A stretch of DNA of 64,000 nt from the NCBI GenBank assembly GCA_035048495.1, contig CM068551.1, positions 16,990,248 through 17,054,247 on the forward strand. The letters run 5' to 3'. A program made the translations under genes and the position numbers. The notes below the pieces were generated by a model. It worked only from the letters and a program-made list of their open reading frames with translations, did not search any database and had not been told where the DNA came from. Position 1 is the first letter of the stretch. Each line of letters opens with the position of its first letter. The stretch comes from Euptelea pleiosperma (Eukaryota > Streptophyta > Magnoliopsida > Ranunculales > Eupteleaceae). Below are positions 11,115 through 22,420 of this stretch, one piece after another.

Positions 11115-11425
11115 AAAAGCACATACGGCGTCGGTTTAAAATCGACGCCATAGATAACTGGCGTCAGTTTTTATATTGAAAAAGCTGACACAATTGCTCG
11201 TGACGCGAAAGATATTGCATCGATTTTCCTCCGACACACAATGGTGGTCTATTGTGTCAATTTTTGGTAAAACCGATGCTATAGTATGGGATATAGCGTC
11301 GGTCTTTAGTAAAACCAACGCTAGATATAAATAAAAGTAAAACTGTTAGTATCGATTTTTGAAAAAATCGATGCTATATCCTATACTATAGCGTCGGTTT
11401 TACCAAAAACCGACGCCAAAAGTTT
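11115..11425. mobile_element. CACTA-like subterminal repeats
   Basis: Several direct and inverted copies of GCGTCGGTTTT and its complement AAAACCGACGC (for example near 11121, 11300, 11392 and 11408) occur in 300 bp. Subterminal arrays of this kind are known from plant CACTA (En/Spm) elements. The CACTA tips themselves are not found, so the boundaries are approximate. Confidence 0.5.
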
Positions 11426-13634
11426 TTTTTTTAATATTCATCTTATTTTTGGTATGTCACCAAACCCACATGCTATCATACATCCAAATTGAAAAAAATA
11501 TTTATTCAAACATCCAAATTTATATAAATCCGTATAGAGCTACACCCATTTCTTACACCCGAGAATAGGGCCTAATGTTCCTAATTATTTGTGAGGAGGG
11601 TAACTATAGTATGAAAAACTCATTGTGCTCTTGTATTGTCCAACATGATCTCCATGTGGGCTCTAGCACTGGGTGTAAGAGAATTGGATGTAAGAAATTG
11701 GCGTAGCTCTAAACAGACTCAATTATATACCCAAAAAAACATGCTTAAATCCAACAACAAGAATCAGTCATAAATTAATAAGTACTACTATAAAACTATA
11801 TTATTAACACACTACTATACAATTAATATTGAATTAAGTACAGAAAAATATGCTCGAATCTAACTAGCTAGATAGAATAAGTTCTAGAGATAATACCAAA
11901 ATAAGACTGATTAATTATTGCAACTGAGAATACATATTTCAATCATGTATTTAGATGGAAAATGAATTTCAAACTTATAGTAGAGAAAATTATACAGATT
12001 TAGAAGAAGATATGTATCTTAATTTCCCAGTAAAATAGCTAATCATCTGAAATAATATTAAAAAATCAAGAAAAATAATTAGCTAGAGCCAAAAACTACA
12101 AATGCATTAAAAAAAAATTATGGAAAATGATATATATATACTTCCAAAATTCTCTTTGACGAGCTCAATCCACTCAACTCTACATTCTGTCAACTCTTCC
12201 ATTATGTATTTAACTTTTGATTTCATAAGGTTGACCTAATTAATTAGAAAAATAGGTGGAGATAATTAATAAATTAATTTTATTTATAAAGACGTACACA
12301 TGCATCAAGAACACGTAAAAGAATAAATGGCTCACCGAATGTTTAATTGTCTCATCATAATCGATAATGAGGTCTCACATCTACCTCATAACAAAAAATC
12401 CACAATATTTCATATCTTGTTGTTTTTGGCATTACGTACAAGTATGTAATTCGTTAATTAACCAAAAAAATTAAATGTCGACTAATAAAAAATTACATGT
12501 ACTGGTACATAGATTTTAATTACTGCAACTGCCCTCCATGTTGACTCATTCTTTCTTAATGTGTGGCCCAAAATATCTTTTTCTAATACTTTGAAAGTAC
12601 TGCAAGTAATTGAAACAATTCAATTATTCTTTACTGCATGAATAAATATTGCTTAATTTACTAATATAAGATTAATTAACCATTTGATAATGTCTTTCAA
12701 ATTTTGGTTAATTAAATTATTTAATGAGTTAAAGTAATAGATTGTCATCGACTTATGTCGATGACAAGCAATATCCAATATTCCTTATATATAAACAACA
12801 ATCAAGTTATTAACAAGACATTCAATAAGTTATTAATTATCCAATTAAATGACAATTGAAAATACTACATTATCTAATGTTTAAGGGAATAAATAAAGTC
12901 TTCCTTTTGGTGTACGTAGTTACAAATATATTAACAAGGTATGGCACAAATTGTTCATCCCTCATAGATGTATTGATGGTTTGAGCACTAACCAATGTAA
13001 TATTATGAAGCAAATGTTTTGCAAGTAACATTTGGTGTATGTGGCTGAGAAATTAAAAAAAATTATTTAGAATGTCATAATCATATCTATGAAATGTAAA
13101 TCAATAAAAGAAACTCAACTCCAAAGTATCTTACCATTGATATAGTGTCAAGCATTGTAATGACACATATTGTAGTTCACATACCAAAGAGACATTCATA
13201 AAGTCAATATGAATTGACTCTCCTATGCCAAATACTTTCGACCTTACAGTAATACCAACGGATATGAAAGATGGATCATATGCACGCAGATTATCATAAA
13301 ATTCTTTGATGATAATGAAATTATCATCACTTTTATTTTCTTGTACCTATAATCAAAATTAGAGTTATAATCAATATATGAATATATTAAATGAAGTATA
13401 TATAATAAAAAATTGATAGATGTTTACATGATCAGCGTATATGGACACCACCCATACTCTAGGCCATGTCACGATGCTCCCAACTGCATCTCCCACCGTA
13501 GTAAATACTTCACGAACTAGATACGAGAGTTCGATATCCGACACTATGGGTACTTTGATTAACACACGAAAACAATCAAGTCTCAATGAGAGAAATTGCA
13601 CAATTTGGCTAGGTGAACTATCCAAAATGACCCC
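11426..13634. other. AT-rich non-coding stretch
   Basis: No gene is recognised in these 2.2 kb. There is a perfect 11-bp-stem hairpin with a 4-base loop at 12742-12767. The stretch runs from the CACTA-like repeats to the exact point where homology with the ankyrin gene's intron 2 begins (13635), so it may be the inside of an inserted element. Confidence 0.4.
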
Positions 13635-13949
13635 CTCAGCTTAAGTGGGGGTGGGGGATTGGTGGGAGGCCTTAGCTTAAGTGGGGGCCTTAGGCAGTTG
13701 TCTCAACCTTTTAAGGGTTGAGTCGGCCTTACAGGGAATAAACCACTTTTTCAATGGGCTTCCACTCACGTAAGCCAATTTGCAGACCTGAGATAGAATT
13801 AAATTTCTTTAAAAACAATTTCCCTCCATAAAGTTGTTTAAATGTTGAAATATCAATTTTTTTATAAAGATATGTAGGGAACACCCGCGTGAACTTGTCC
13901 CTAAATCTATGACAATATACTTGCATGCATATGAAATCATCCTTAGTGC

Positions 13950-14122
13950 CAGTGGCAGAGCCAAGAAGGGGCCAAGGGGACAGTTGCCCCCCCTCAACTT
14001 TTGAAAAGTCTCTAATTGTATTTTTAACTGCCTAAACTTCCCTTTTCCTTTGGTTTGCCCCCCTTGGATTTTGCCTTTTTGTAATTTTGCCCCCCCCAAA
14101 CAAAATCCTAGCTCCACCACTG
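13950..14122. mobile_element. hAT-like MITE with CAGTGGC ends (173 bp)
   Basis: The ends CAGTGGCAGAGCC and GGTGGTGGAGCTA-type complement (AGCTCCACCACTG) are inverted. The flanks are CTTAGTGC and CTTAATGC, an 8-bp target duplication with one mismatch. The sister locus near 32578 lacks the insert. The same family appears at 44179-45021. Confidence 0.8.
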
Positions 14123-14226
14123 CTTAATGCCATACATTAAGAGATATATTAATGAAAATGTGTTATAGGATATATTTTCACTCAAATAATATCTAATTAT
14201 ATACTAGTTTTCTATGATGATTGCAG

Positions 14227-14847
14227 AGATTCATCTGGCGTTACCTAAAAAAGCATAAAGCATCTCGGGGTGGACATTGCCATCTGGGAAAGCTTCCTCC
14301 AAAACTAAGGACCGTATTATATGCCCGCCCCAAGGCAGACTTGAAACAAATGGCTAACACCCTCTCAGTTGTTGCCGCACTCTTAGCAATTGTTACTTTC
14401 GCTGTAGCTTTCACAATGCCAGGTGGGTACTCCACCGATGGCTCCAATGTGGGCATTGCCGTCCTCATAAGGAAGGTAGCATTAAAAGTCTTTGTGTTAT
14501 TAGATACAGTTGCCATTTGCAGCTCTATGACGGTGGTTTTTGTTCTCATTTGGGCAATGGTGGGTGACCCAGCCTACTTAATTTGTGCGGTCCAAAGGAG
14601 CATGAGGTTGCTTATATCAGCACTTATCGGAACAATGGTTTCTTTTGTGACGGGCTTGTATGTGGTGATATTTCCGGAATCCTTGTGGTTGGCCCTCCTT
14701 GTCTGCATCATGGGCTCCAGCGTCCCCTTGGTAGTCTACAAATTGCGTTATAGCTCTTCCATTAGAACTCCTTACATTCTCAGGTTACAAAGTTTACATA
14801 GGAGTAACACCTTACCCCAAAACGCTAGGACCATATCCAACAACTAG
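14227..14847 (+). pseudogene. Orphan last exon of an ankyrin-PGG membrane protein
   Basis: After an acceptor (TTGCAG, ending 14226) an open exon codes for 206 residues beginning RFIWRYLKKHKASRGGHC and a TAG stop. It holds the PGG domain with MANTLSVVAALLA and FTMPGGYS, and four hydrophobic membrane segments. It is collinear with exon 3 of the intact gene (32675-33286) apart from three extra residues near the end, and has no stop or frameshift. No exon 1 or 2 is found upstream: homology to the gene stops inside intron 2 at 13635, next to CACTA-like sequence. Without its ankyrin exons it is best read as a gene fragment, though splicing from an unknown upstream exon cannot be excluded. Confidence 0.85.
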
Positions 14848-15112
14848 TCCGAGAATGAAACTATAAATCTAGATTGGTACCATCAGTTGGCATCCATCAA
14901 GTATCAGCTTTCCTTGTTAATTATCATATCATTTGATACAAAATGCAATAAGCCACCAATTTGGTTAAATTAAATTTTCAATTTCTTTTTTCTCTCCACT
15001 CTTTGCGGCGCTTATTGGCCAATGACACTTCAAACAATCAAGCATATGATCATTATTAGCTCTTGGCAACATTCTTCTCAGGCAATCTCTGCATTTAAGG
15101 TCTCTACATTTA

Positions 15113-15741
15113 GGCCATGCTTGGTTCACAGCAAATTGAGTGCAATGCACTCACTTGCCACAATTTTAGGATTGCAAGTGATTGGTTGGAGGCATGCAAA
15201 TGAACTGCCGTGCAAGTGGGTTCCAAGCCCTTGTAAACTCCTTAACAAAATAGATGCAAGCAAGTGCAGCCCAAAAAGTGATGTAAGTGGGGGCATTGTA
15301 TTAGCTCAACATTTTTTCTTCCGAAAAATATTAATAATAATAATAATTGTGATTATTTTTTTATTATTATTACTATTTTAATTTTTAAATTTTTTAAATT
15401 TTATTTTAGTTTTCTTTTTTTTTGATATAGTTGGCTGGGGCGCCTAACCCCAAGCTTTCCCCTCCAAATAATAATAATAATAATAAAAATAAAAACAACA
15501 TGATAACAATAATAATTTTATTGTGTATTTTTTTTTTATAAAATCAAGAAATAAAATAATCCATCCAATTCTTTAGCAATGCACTACCAACCAATCAGCT
15601 AAACTTCGTTTGTATCTATATACAGTGCGTGAACCAAACCATTATAAGTGACTTGCATTGTAATTGATGATTACAATGCAAGTCCCCACATTTGCATTGC
15701 AGTGCAAAATTCACTGAAAGTGTAGCAAACCAAGTAGGGCC
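15113..15741. mobile_element. PIF/Harbinger-like MITE (629 bp)
   Basis: The ends are inverted (GGCCATGCTTGGTTC at the left, GCAAACCAAGTAGGGCC at the right) and the insert is flanked by TTA on both sides (15110-15112 and 15742-15744), the target typical of PIF/Harbinger. The sister locus at about 33738 is empty. It contains AAT-type microsatellites and no coding sequence. Confidence 0.8.
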
Positions 15742-16154
15742 TTAATGTCTAAAACATTGTTAAAATCATAGTGTTCCTTAATCCATGTTAGTTTGAGGGG
15801 GAGTAGTGACGAAAGTATTCTACACCCAATGGGAAAGTGTTTTACACCTTTTGGGAAATTGTTTTAAATAAGGAAAGTGTATTATACCTGTGAGAACAGT
15901 GGACCATGATCACTTGATTAGATGCTCCTAGCAGTTTAACTCTCTTGAGTTTTAAGGTTTGGACTTTGGAGTTGCCACCTAGATTAGTTAAATTGGAAAC
16001 CCGAGAATTCGAATGATTTGCTATTTTCGAAAACTTAATACTATAAACTCCATTTTGGAAAGAAAAAAACTTTCTTTTCTTAGTAACTAGTAAATGGCTC
16101 GTGCCCACGGCACTCTATGACAAAATTATTTGCAAAAATTGAGTGCCTTCAGCA

Positions 16155-16320
16155 CTCAAACGGTATAACGGACTGGGGCGTTACCGTTTTTCCATTATAG
16201 CGGCTGTTATAACGGATGTAACGCGGAGAGGGAAAAATAGAAAAAATGAGAAAACAACAGAAATAACAAAAATTAACGGTGTTAAAATTCAAATTTTTAA
16301 TAAATTGAGGTCAAATGAGT
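16155..16320. mobile_element. Truncated CAAGGTTTAAA-family element
   Basis: The segment has the AACGGTATAACGGACTGGGG block, GCGTTACCG and GTTATAACGG words of the family. Both tips are lost. The following sequence to 16850 repeats weakly similar pieces with CTCAGCCA and AGATAAGAG and holds no gene. Confidence 0.6.
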
Positions 16321-16854
16321 GGGAGTGAATGAATAAATGAAGGGGATTGGGTGGTTGAAATCTAATCGTCCACATTGGATGGATGGATTTGATCTCAACC
16401 ACTCTTTATCTTATGAAGCAGGATAAGATAAGAGAATGCGGCTGAGTTATTTTGTTATATGTGTGGCACTCTCTGACAAAGTGTGTGTCAAAATCAGGTG
16501 GGAGTTAATCTCAGCCATCGATATGAAGCATAGTGGATCTCAGCCACTCATTATTGAAGCCATATAAGATAAGAGGGGGTATAAGACAATCACTATCACT
16601 TGTCATTTAGATAGTGGGTGGCCATTGCCCTCGGCACTCCCCATCAAAGCATTTGCCAAAATCAGGTATGAGTGGCTGAGATCCACCGTCTATTTGGGGG
16701 ATAAGATCTCGGCCATCTTTTGTTGAAACGTATAAGAGGGGGTATAAGTGGGGAGACAACTTCCCTGTTTTATTATATAGATGCTCTTATTAAGAAAACC
16801 TTTCTTTTTCAATGACTCGCCAAGAATTAAGATTTTGTCTATGATATGGGTTTG

Positions 16855-17530
16855 AGAATTTGGTAATTATGGGGTACTTTGGAAATTAGGGATTGACTAA
16901 AGATTGTAGATTCTAGTGTTTATACACCAATAATTTGATATACACAAACCCTAAAATTTATAAATATGGTAAAAAGTTCATCTTTATTGACAACAACAAA
17001 ATATATATTAAACTAAATGCAATAAATAAATTAAAGCGTCGGGCTCCAGTTACCGCCCTAAAATGACAGGGTCCGGTTATAGGACACAATATGAGCCACG
17101 TGGCACACTGTTAGAGGACTATGACCGTGTGGATGTTTGGATCTCTGGACCGTCTAACAATATAGATCACCCCTACAAAAAAAAATCAGTGTCCATCCCA
17201 AAATTTCTAACCCCATCAAATTTGGTGTTCAAGTTAATAGTAAAAATAGACTGTCCATATATAATTCTTCAACTTGTTAAGTAGGTTACGAATATTGGAA
17301 TGATTTGAATTTTTGTGAGGATGATCTCCTTACCATAGAGACCATTGATCCTCACCCAAAGTCATCCCATTCCAAAACTTCTCATTTATACATCGGCCTG
17401 CGTCAATTTTTTGTCAAAATGTTTGTCCCATGATCCTGACTCAACAGAGGGCATTCAAAATTCAGCATATCAAGGTCATCATCCATTTTACTCTTATTGA
17501 GATTATTTTGAAAATATTATGAGTGTCCAA
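16855..17530. repeat. Dispersed repeat R2, copy 1
   Basis: This matches 37490-37655 plus 41190-42000, where a solo LTR splits the repeat. Shared landmarks are GACTAAAGATTGTAGATTCT, AATTTGGTGTTCAAGTTAAT and GAATGATTTGAATTTTTGTG. A foldback-type segment (17081-17150, GACCGTGTGGATGTTTGG) lies inside. The repeat class is unknown. Confidence 0.65.
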
Positions 17531-17587
17531 CACCAAAAAGTTGTGACGTGTACCTATTGAAACAAGGAGATCAAGTGAATTGGTTTT

Positions 17588-17912
17588 CCCGGGGAGTTAC
17601 CATTTTTTCCGTTATAATGGATTGTGACGCATAGGGGCAAAAACGAAAAAAAACAGGAAAAACAGAAAATAATGGAAATAACTGAAAATAAGGGTGCCAA
17701 AATTCAAATTTTGAATAAACTTTATAAGGGAAAATAACATATATTTTTTAACAATTTTTTTTTTCAGAAAATAATGGTCGTTGTTTTCATTATAATGGAA
17801 AATAACATCCGTTATAAAGAAAATAATGACAGTTATTTTTTGAGCAATAAAACGGTACATAATATAATTGGGGAGGTCCAAATCCGTTATAACAGCCATT
17901 TTTTAAAACATG
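17588..17912. mobile_element. CAAGGTTTAAA-family element, left tip lost
   Basis: It has the GTTACC...TTCCGTTATAATGG start block, a run of AAAACAGAAAATAATGG words, and ends with TTATAACAGCCATTTTTTAAAACATGG, the degenerate right tip of the family. No target duplication can be assigned. Confidence 0.6.
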
Positions 17913-18041
17913 GTTTTAAGTGTCCGACAGGTGATCGCGTAACAACCCTTACCTATAATACCCCTTAGGTTTGGTACAAAAATGCCGAGTTTTCTTGAGA
18001 ATAAACCCAATTTTTTTTTTTTTTTATTTTATTTTATCTTA

Positions 18042-18348
18042 GGTCATGTTTGATTGCACGGAAAATTTTTCCGAGAAAATACATCTGGGAGATGGCTTAA
18101 ATGGCTGATTAATTGCAACTGAGAACACGCATTTCAATCATGTGAGAAAATAAAGGTGTATTTTCAGGTAGAAATGAATTCCCACCTATCTGGATGGGAA
18201 ATGAATTCCGGGACAAGTAGGAAAAATTATTCAGATTTAAATGGCTTGTTAGGGAAAATTATACATATTTATACCGGCTATCTAGCAATGGACAGTTGTG
18301 TTTTCCTTAGGAAAATGCAATTTTCCCACTTGGTAATCAAACACGGCC
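18042..18348. mobile_element. PIF/Harbinger-like MITE (307 bp)
   Basis: The inverted ends are GGTCATGTTTGATTGC and GGTAATCAAACACGGCC, flanked by TTA at both sides (18039-18041 and 18349-18351). A degenerate relative in the opposite orientation lies at 53285-53650. It has no coding sequence. Confidence 0.8.
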
Positions 18349-19082
18349 TTACTTCTACCACATGCATTCCCGACAAAAGTAAAAAGAGGGACGCATGACG
18401 TCCTTAATTTGCGGGGTCCAATTGATAAAAGAAACATATATTATTAATATAGTATGTTATTTGGAACAAATTAATCTGTAAACTTTGCCGGAGTATTAAC
18501 ACGTGGGAGTGACTTGGTGATTTCTAGCCATTGGATTTGAACATTTTTTCATCATGGGATTCTTGAACATTGCGCCTATCGATAAGTTTTAAGCACGTGA
18601 TAAAAAAAATGACTCAAATCTATAACTAGTAATCACCAATCAGGCTGATTTTTGGTGTATAGGTCCACAAGGGCTAGGCTAAATATTCATTAGGTCAGTG
18701 GGCCCCAAAAAAATGTGCCACATATCATATTTTGCGACAACTTCACGGCGTTAAATACGTGGACAATGGATATCTTGAATCCAATAGTTAATGACATGAA
18801 CCTCATGAATTGTTTTGTAAGCATAGAGTAGCATTATTCATTTTTAACCTTGTTTAAAGGTAACATGAAAGAAAGAAAATAATTCAACATTTGTTTGCGT
18901 GATTGCATCACAAGCAAGTCAATTGTAGTCGACTAATTTGGTAGCCATTTTTCCAGATGTAAGTTTTGGGAATTTCCTCTATCCGGTAACATGCTTCTAT
19001 TTGCAGATAGATGTTACCCCTCATGTTTTTCAGGGTGTGTAGTCAATTGCCAGTACACCTTGGTGACACAAGTGAAAAAATC
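18349..19082. other. Non-coding, nothing recognised
   Basis: This stretch holds no gene or clear element. Weak inverted words (AATCACCAATCAGGCTGATTTTTGG near 18630) look like a decayed arm of the foldback family. Confidence 0.3.
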
Positions 19083-20045
19083 GCGGTTGATCTCTAAACA
19101 CTATAAAAATCTCTAGATTCACCAGAAACCATAAAAATTCCAAAACCCAGAAACCATAAAAATTAATTGTAGAAAATCATAAAATAACATTAACTAAATC
19201 GCCATCATCATCCATCATGAATGGAAATTAAAAATAATATGTCTAACAATATGTTCCCACAAAAATATAAAGAGCTTTAGAATCCTCTAAATAATTAAGC
19301 CTAATAATTAACTAAAATATTCTTCAAGCAGTCGAAAACTCATCTTGTGCTCGCCTTCCCATCAGATCTGAAAAATAGTAAGTTGAGAAAGTTGCAAAGC
19401 CCGGTAAGACTGACATCATCCTCCGTCATAATGGTAGACTGCAATTGATAAAAAAAAATATCATTTTGAAAATACAATTAAGTACACTAAGCGATAGCAT
19501 TAGCTTATAACCAATATGACCCAAAAATAATGCATCAGAAGAGGTTTCCAACCATCAGATCTAACCATAAAATACCTGCTAGATATTAACCAATCTATCT
19601 AATTTCCACCAATTTTGCTCACACACTGGGATCGTAACCCCTCATTAATAGTTCTTGAGGGACTTACACCCAGACACCTAACACCTCTTTCATTCCACCA
19701 CAAAGATCCAAAGGTATTTAGGACTTTTCAGCTAAGGGTATCAGACATTGCCTTCTTTAGGGGCTTTCACCTAGCGACCACAACCCCTCATTAAACTAGA
19801 GGTGAATAAAATATATAGCATATGTACCAAAAGTTTTAGCAAAAAAAAAATACAAAACATGCTCGAAAAGACTGAATCACAAAAGTAGATTTTAAAGAGA
19901 TCGAACATCCACACATGCGTCGAAGTTGATTTTGAAATAATATCATCCACACATCTAAATTGATTTCCATAAAAGATTATGCATGAAAATAAAACCAAAA
20001 ATTTCATAAAAGAAAAATAAATTTAAATGTATTTGCAAAAAAAGA
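19083..20045. repeat. Dispersed repeat R1, copy A (longest)
   Basis: This copy spans both halves seen elsewhere: its left part matches 54896-55589 and its right part matches 46493-47140. Landmarks are CACTATAAAAATCTCTAGAT, TCGCCATCATCATCCATCAT and AATAATGCATCAGAAGAGG. It has no coding content and no recognised ends. The class is unknown. Confidence 0.7.
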
Positions 20046-20205
20046 AGCAACTACATTTGCAAAAAGAAGTAACTAAACACCTTTTCTGTCTGACAAAATT
20101 AAAGGGCTGATAATTCTGCTTGACAATTGTGCCTGGGCTGACTAACGTCCTTCTAAAAGGCGGTACAGATGCCCTTTAAAATGGCTTGACCATAGAGGCA
20201 TAAAA

Positions 20206-20390
20206 CTTGTGTCACAATACGAGCCACGTGGTACACTCTTAGTGGGCGCTGACCGTATGGATGTTTGGTCACTCACTAGGTGGACCTACACACCAAAAAT
20301 AAACATCATCAGTGATTTATAAGCGTTGGATTGAAGTTATTTTCATGGGTTGATTTTAACCGTAGAAGTTTGAGCATTATTTGATGACTG
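20206..20390. mobile_element. Half foldback element (family FB1)
   Basis: One arm only: GAGCCACGTGGTACACTCTTA, GACCGTATGGATGTTTGG, GGTGGACCTAC and the ATTTTCATGGGTTGATTTTAA centre, in the order seen in the full copies at 30557 and 52037. The second arm is absent. Confidence 0.7.
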
Positions 20391-20393
20391 TTC

Positions 20394-20710
20394 TTGTAGG
20401 ACGCTATCTCCCTCGGAGATAAAAAAACCCCAAATCGATTTGAGCTTGCTTCTGCCAGCCAGGAGTCTTCCCCGCTTCTAAATCTCCGAAACCAATAAGC
20501 TTCTTTGTGGTCCTCGATTGCCTCCGTCAAAATCTTCTCCAGCCATTCCAGCGTTTCAATCTTACAGACGATCCAACTTTTGTGCTTCAACGAATACTCT
20601 TTGATGATAAAACCCATATTCCCTTTCCACACAATTTCAACTGTCTTCTTCTCGATCCTAATCGCAGATTGCTCCATCGTTGTTCTTGATAAGTTAGACA
20701 GCACAGTCAC
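20394..20710 (-). pseudogene. Unrecognised protein fragment
   Basis: An open frame on the minus strand codes for about 105 residues with a protein-like composition, including WKGNMGFIIKEYSLKHKSW and WFRRFRSGEDSWLAEASSNR. It resembles in style the short hypothetical proteins often found beside plant LINE or transposon sequence, but I cannot name a family. Its C-terminal part (below 20394) runs into a foldback element and so is not genuine. There is no recognised partner gene. It is most likely a gene fragment. Confidence 0.35.
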
Positions 20711-20909
20711 CAGCGTTCAAGCTCTCAAAGGATATATTGTTGGTAGGTGAGGGAGACTTTTCTTTTTCTGCGTGTTTAGCGAAGGCATTTGGTTCTGCTA
20801 CCAACATGGTCGCTACGCCCATGATTCTTGGTCATAAGTTGACCACGGAAGGCTATGATCCGAATACTTTATCGGCCTGATTTGGCGATTAGTATCAACT
20901 CCGTCTGTT

Positions 20910-21338
20910 AGTATATACCGACCATCAATTCTAGTCGGTAGGTTGCCATGGAGTGGTTTTTAGTTGGGTCTGTGGTTTCTTATTAACATGAGCAAAAGGA
21001 ATAGGGTTGTGGGTATTGAAAGTCTAGTAATTTGGTTTGGTGGAGGTGACCTCCATTCTTGTAGTAATTAAGTGCAAGATCTTCTCTTCCTACTCTGGAA
21101 GGAGAGTTCTTATCCGCTATGAGATGGGCCTTTCCAGCTTCTAATTGTTAGCAAAGACCACCTCTTTTATCTAAGAATAGTATTTTTGTGCTTCCTATGG
21201 TTGGCAAAAGAACTTCAATGTATATGTTACCTGACCATTTAATGTTCGAATAAATGAACTTTTTTCTGCTTTTATAGGTTTGCTAATGGATCTAGTTTAA
21301 CTCTGTAAGTGTTTGAGATTACAGAGAAGAGAGAAGAG
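20910..21338 (+). promoter_or_regulatory. Duplicated upstream region of the ankyrin genes, copy 1
   Basis: This aligns with 28575-29472 upstream of the intact gene, for example GTGGTTTCTTATTAACATG and TAATTAAGTGCAAGATCTTCT. The main difference is a hAT-like insertion in the other copy (28641-29139). Conservation reflects duplication rather than proven function. Confidence 0.6.
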
Positions 21339-21981
21339 ATGGATTCAAATTTGTACAGAGCAGCAAGAGAAGGAAATGTTGAGTTTCTCAGAAGAATTAC
21401 CACGGACAAAGACAGAGAAAGACTTACAGTGCAATCACCTCTGAAGAACAGCGCCCTCCACATCGCAGCAAGATTTGGGCACGAATTGTTCGCCTTGGAA
21501 ATTCTCCTACGAGGACCGCATTCTCTTCTATGTCAGCAGAATTCAAAAGGTGATACCCCACTTCACTTGGCAGCGAGAGCCCGACACTTCAACCTTGTCA
21601 AACACCTTACAGCTTCATAACAGCTACCTCGGATGGAAGCTACATCGGAATTAGAATCTTCCGGAGATGTAACCAGAGAATTAGAGAATGGGGAAGCTGT
21701 AAAACCCCCTCCACTGTGGAGGATGACAAATTGGGAGAACAACACTGCCTTTCATGAGGCACTGAAGAACGGACACGAGGAAGTAGCATGGCACTTATTG
21801 GGACTAGACCCTGGATTGGCATGCTTTGTCAACGATGCTGGCGAGAGTCCGCTTTATCTGGCTGCCTTCTCTGGATTGCTCTGTGTTTTAGGGAAAATCT
21901 TAACACAAAAATCTTCATTCAGCTTAGATGGCCCAAATGGCCAAAATCCTTTGCATGCCGGAGTTATTGGCAGAAAATTCC
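21339..21981 (+). pseudogene. Orphan first exon of an ankyrin-PGG protein, with one nonsense codon
   Basis: The ATG at 21339 starts MDSNLYRAAREGNVEFLRRI. The exon is 643 nt, exactly the length of exon 1 of the intact gene, and ends at the same donor (GTGAGT, 21982-21987). A TAA at codon 94 (21618-21620) interrupts it, where the intact copy has a tyrosine codon; the frame is otherwise unbroken. The ankyrin repeats are recognisable (SALHIAARFGHELFALEIL, GDTPLHLAARARH, ESPLYLAAFSGLLCVLG). No exon 2 or 3 follows before the next gene copy at 29473; the interval holds transposons. It is a truncated duplicate. Confidence 0.88.
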
Positions 21982-22039
21982 GTGAGTCTCTCTCTCTCTC
22001 CTTCTGCAAACCTGAAAAGTTGAAGACTCACATATAGTC

Positions 22040-22168
22040 ACTCATGCTCTCGATCTGCCATGGATTTCACGAAATCCAATGGTGGTATTGTTTTGGTAAA
22101 GTGAATGCCAACTCAGCACTGTCAATTACCATTGGATTTCATGAAATCCACGGCCGAGAGCATGAGTG
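22040..22168. mobile_element. Palindromic MITE (related to 5420-5609)
   Basis: The arms 22040-22086 and 22127-22168 are inverted: CTCATGCTCTCG and GGATTTCACGAAATCCAATGG pair with CCATTGGATTTCATGAAATCC and CGAGAGCATGAG. It lies just behind the splice donor of the orphan ankyrin exon. Confidence 0.75.
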
Positions 22169-22189
22169 AAACATGAGTCAGAAATTTGG

Positions 22190-22420
22190 AGTAAAACTTC
22201 TGTCACAACATTGTGACAGATGCTTCTGTCACAACGAACGAGCCATGTGGTACACTCTTAGTGGACTCTGACCGTATGGATGTTTGGCCAGTCTCTTCGA
22301 CGGACTGTAAACCAAAAATCAGCCTGATTAGTGATTTCTAGGTGATTCGATTGAAGTTATTTTCATGGGTTGATTTTAATGGTAGGTATTCGAACATTAT
22401 TGAGCATAATTTGGGTGCAA
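22190..22420. mobile_element. Half foldback element (FB1)
   Basis: It starts with the GTAAAACTTCTGTCACAACA tip and continues through GACCGTATGGATGTTTGGCC to the centre. The second arm is missing; an AT-rich stretch follows (22430-22620). Confidence 0.7.

Larger units (their letters stand above)
13635..15950 (+). repeat. Segmental duplicate of the ankyrin gene 3' end (partner 32268-33948)
   Basis: This aligns with intron 2, exon 3 and the 3' flank of the intact gene. Homology starts at GGGAGGCCTTAGCTTAAGTG and ends near GTTTAACTCT. Two insertions are present here and absent from the partner: a hAT-like element (13950-14122) and a Harbinger-like MITE (15113-15741). The duplication therefore predates both. 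Confidence 0.85.

Noticed and set aside
12742..12767. Perfect 11-bp hairpin, considered as a terminator or small-RNA precursor
   Set aside because: The stem is too short for a microRNA precursor, and such terminators are not a plant nuclear feature; kept only as a remark.
14221..14226. TTG at the start of the orphan PGG exon, considered as a translation start
   Set aside because: It is part of the splice acceptor TTGCAG shared with the intact gene at 32669-32674.
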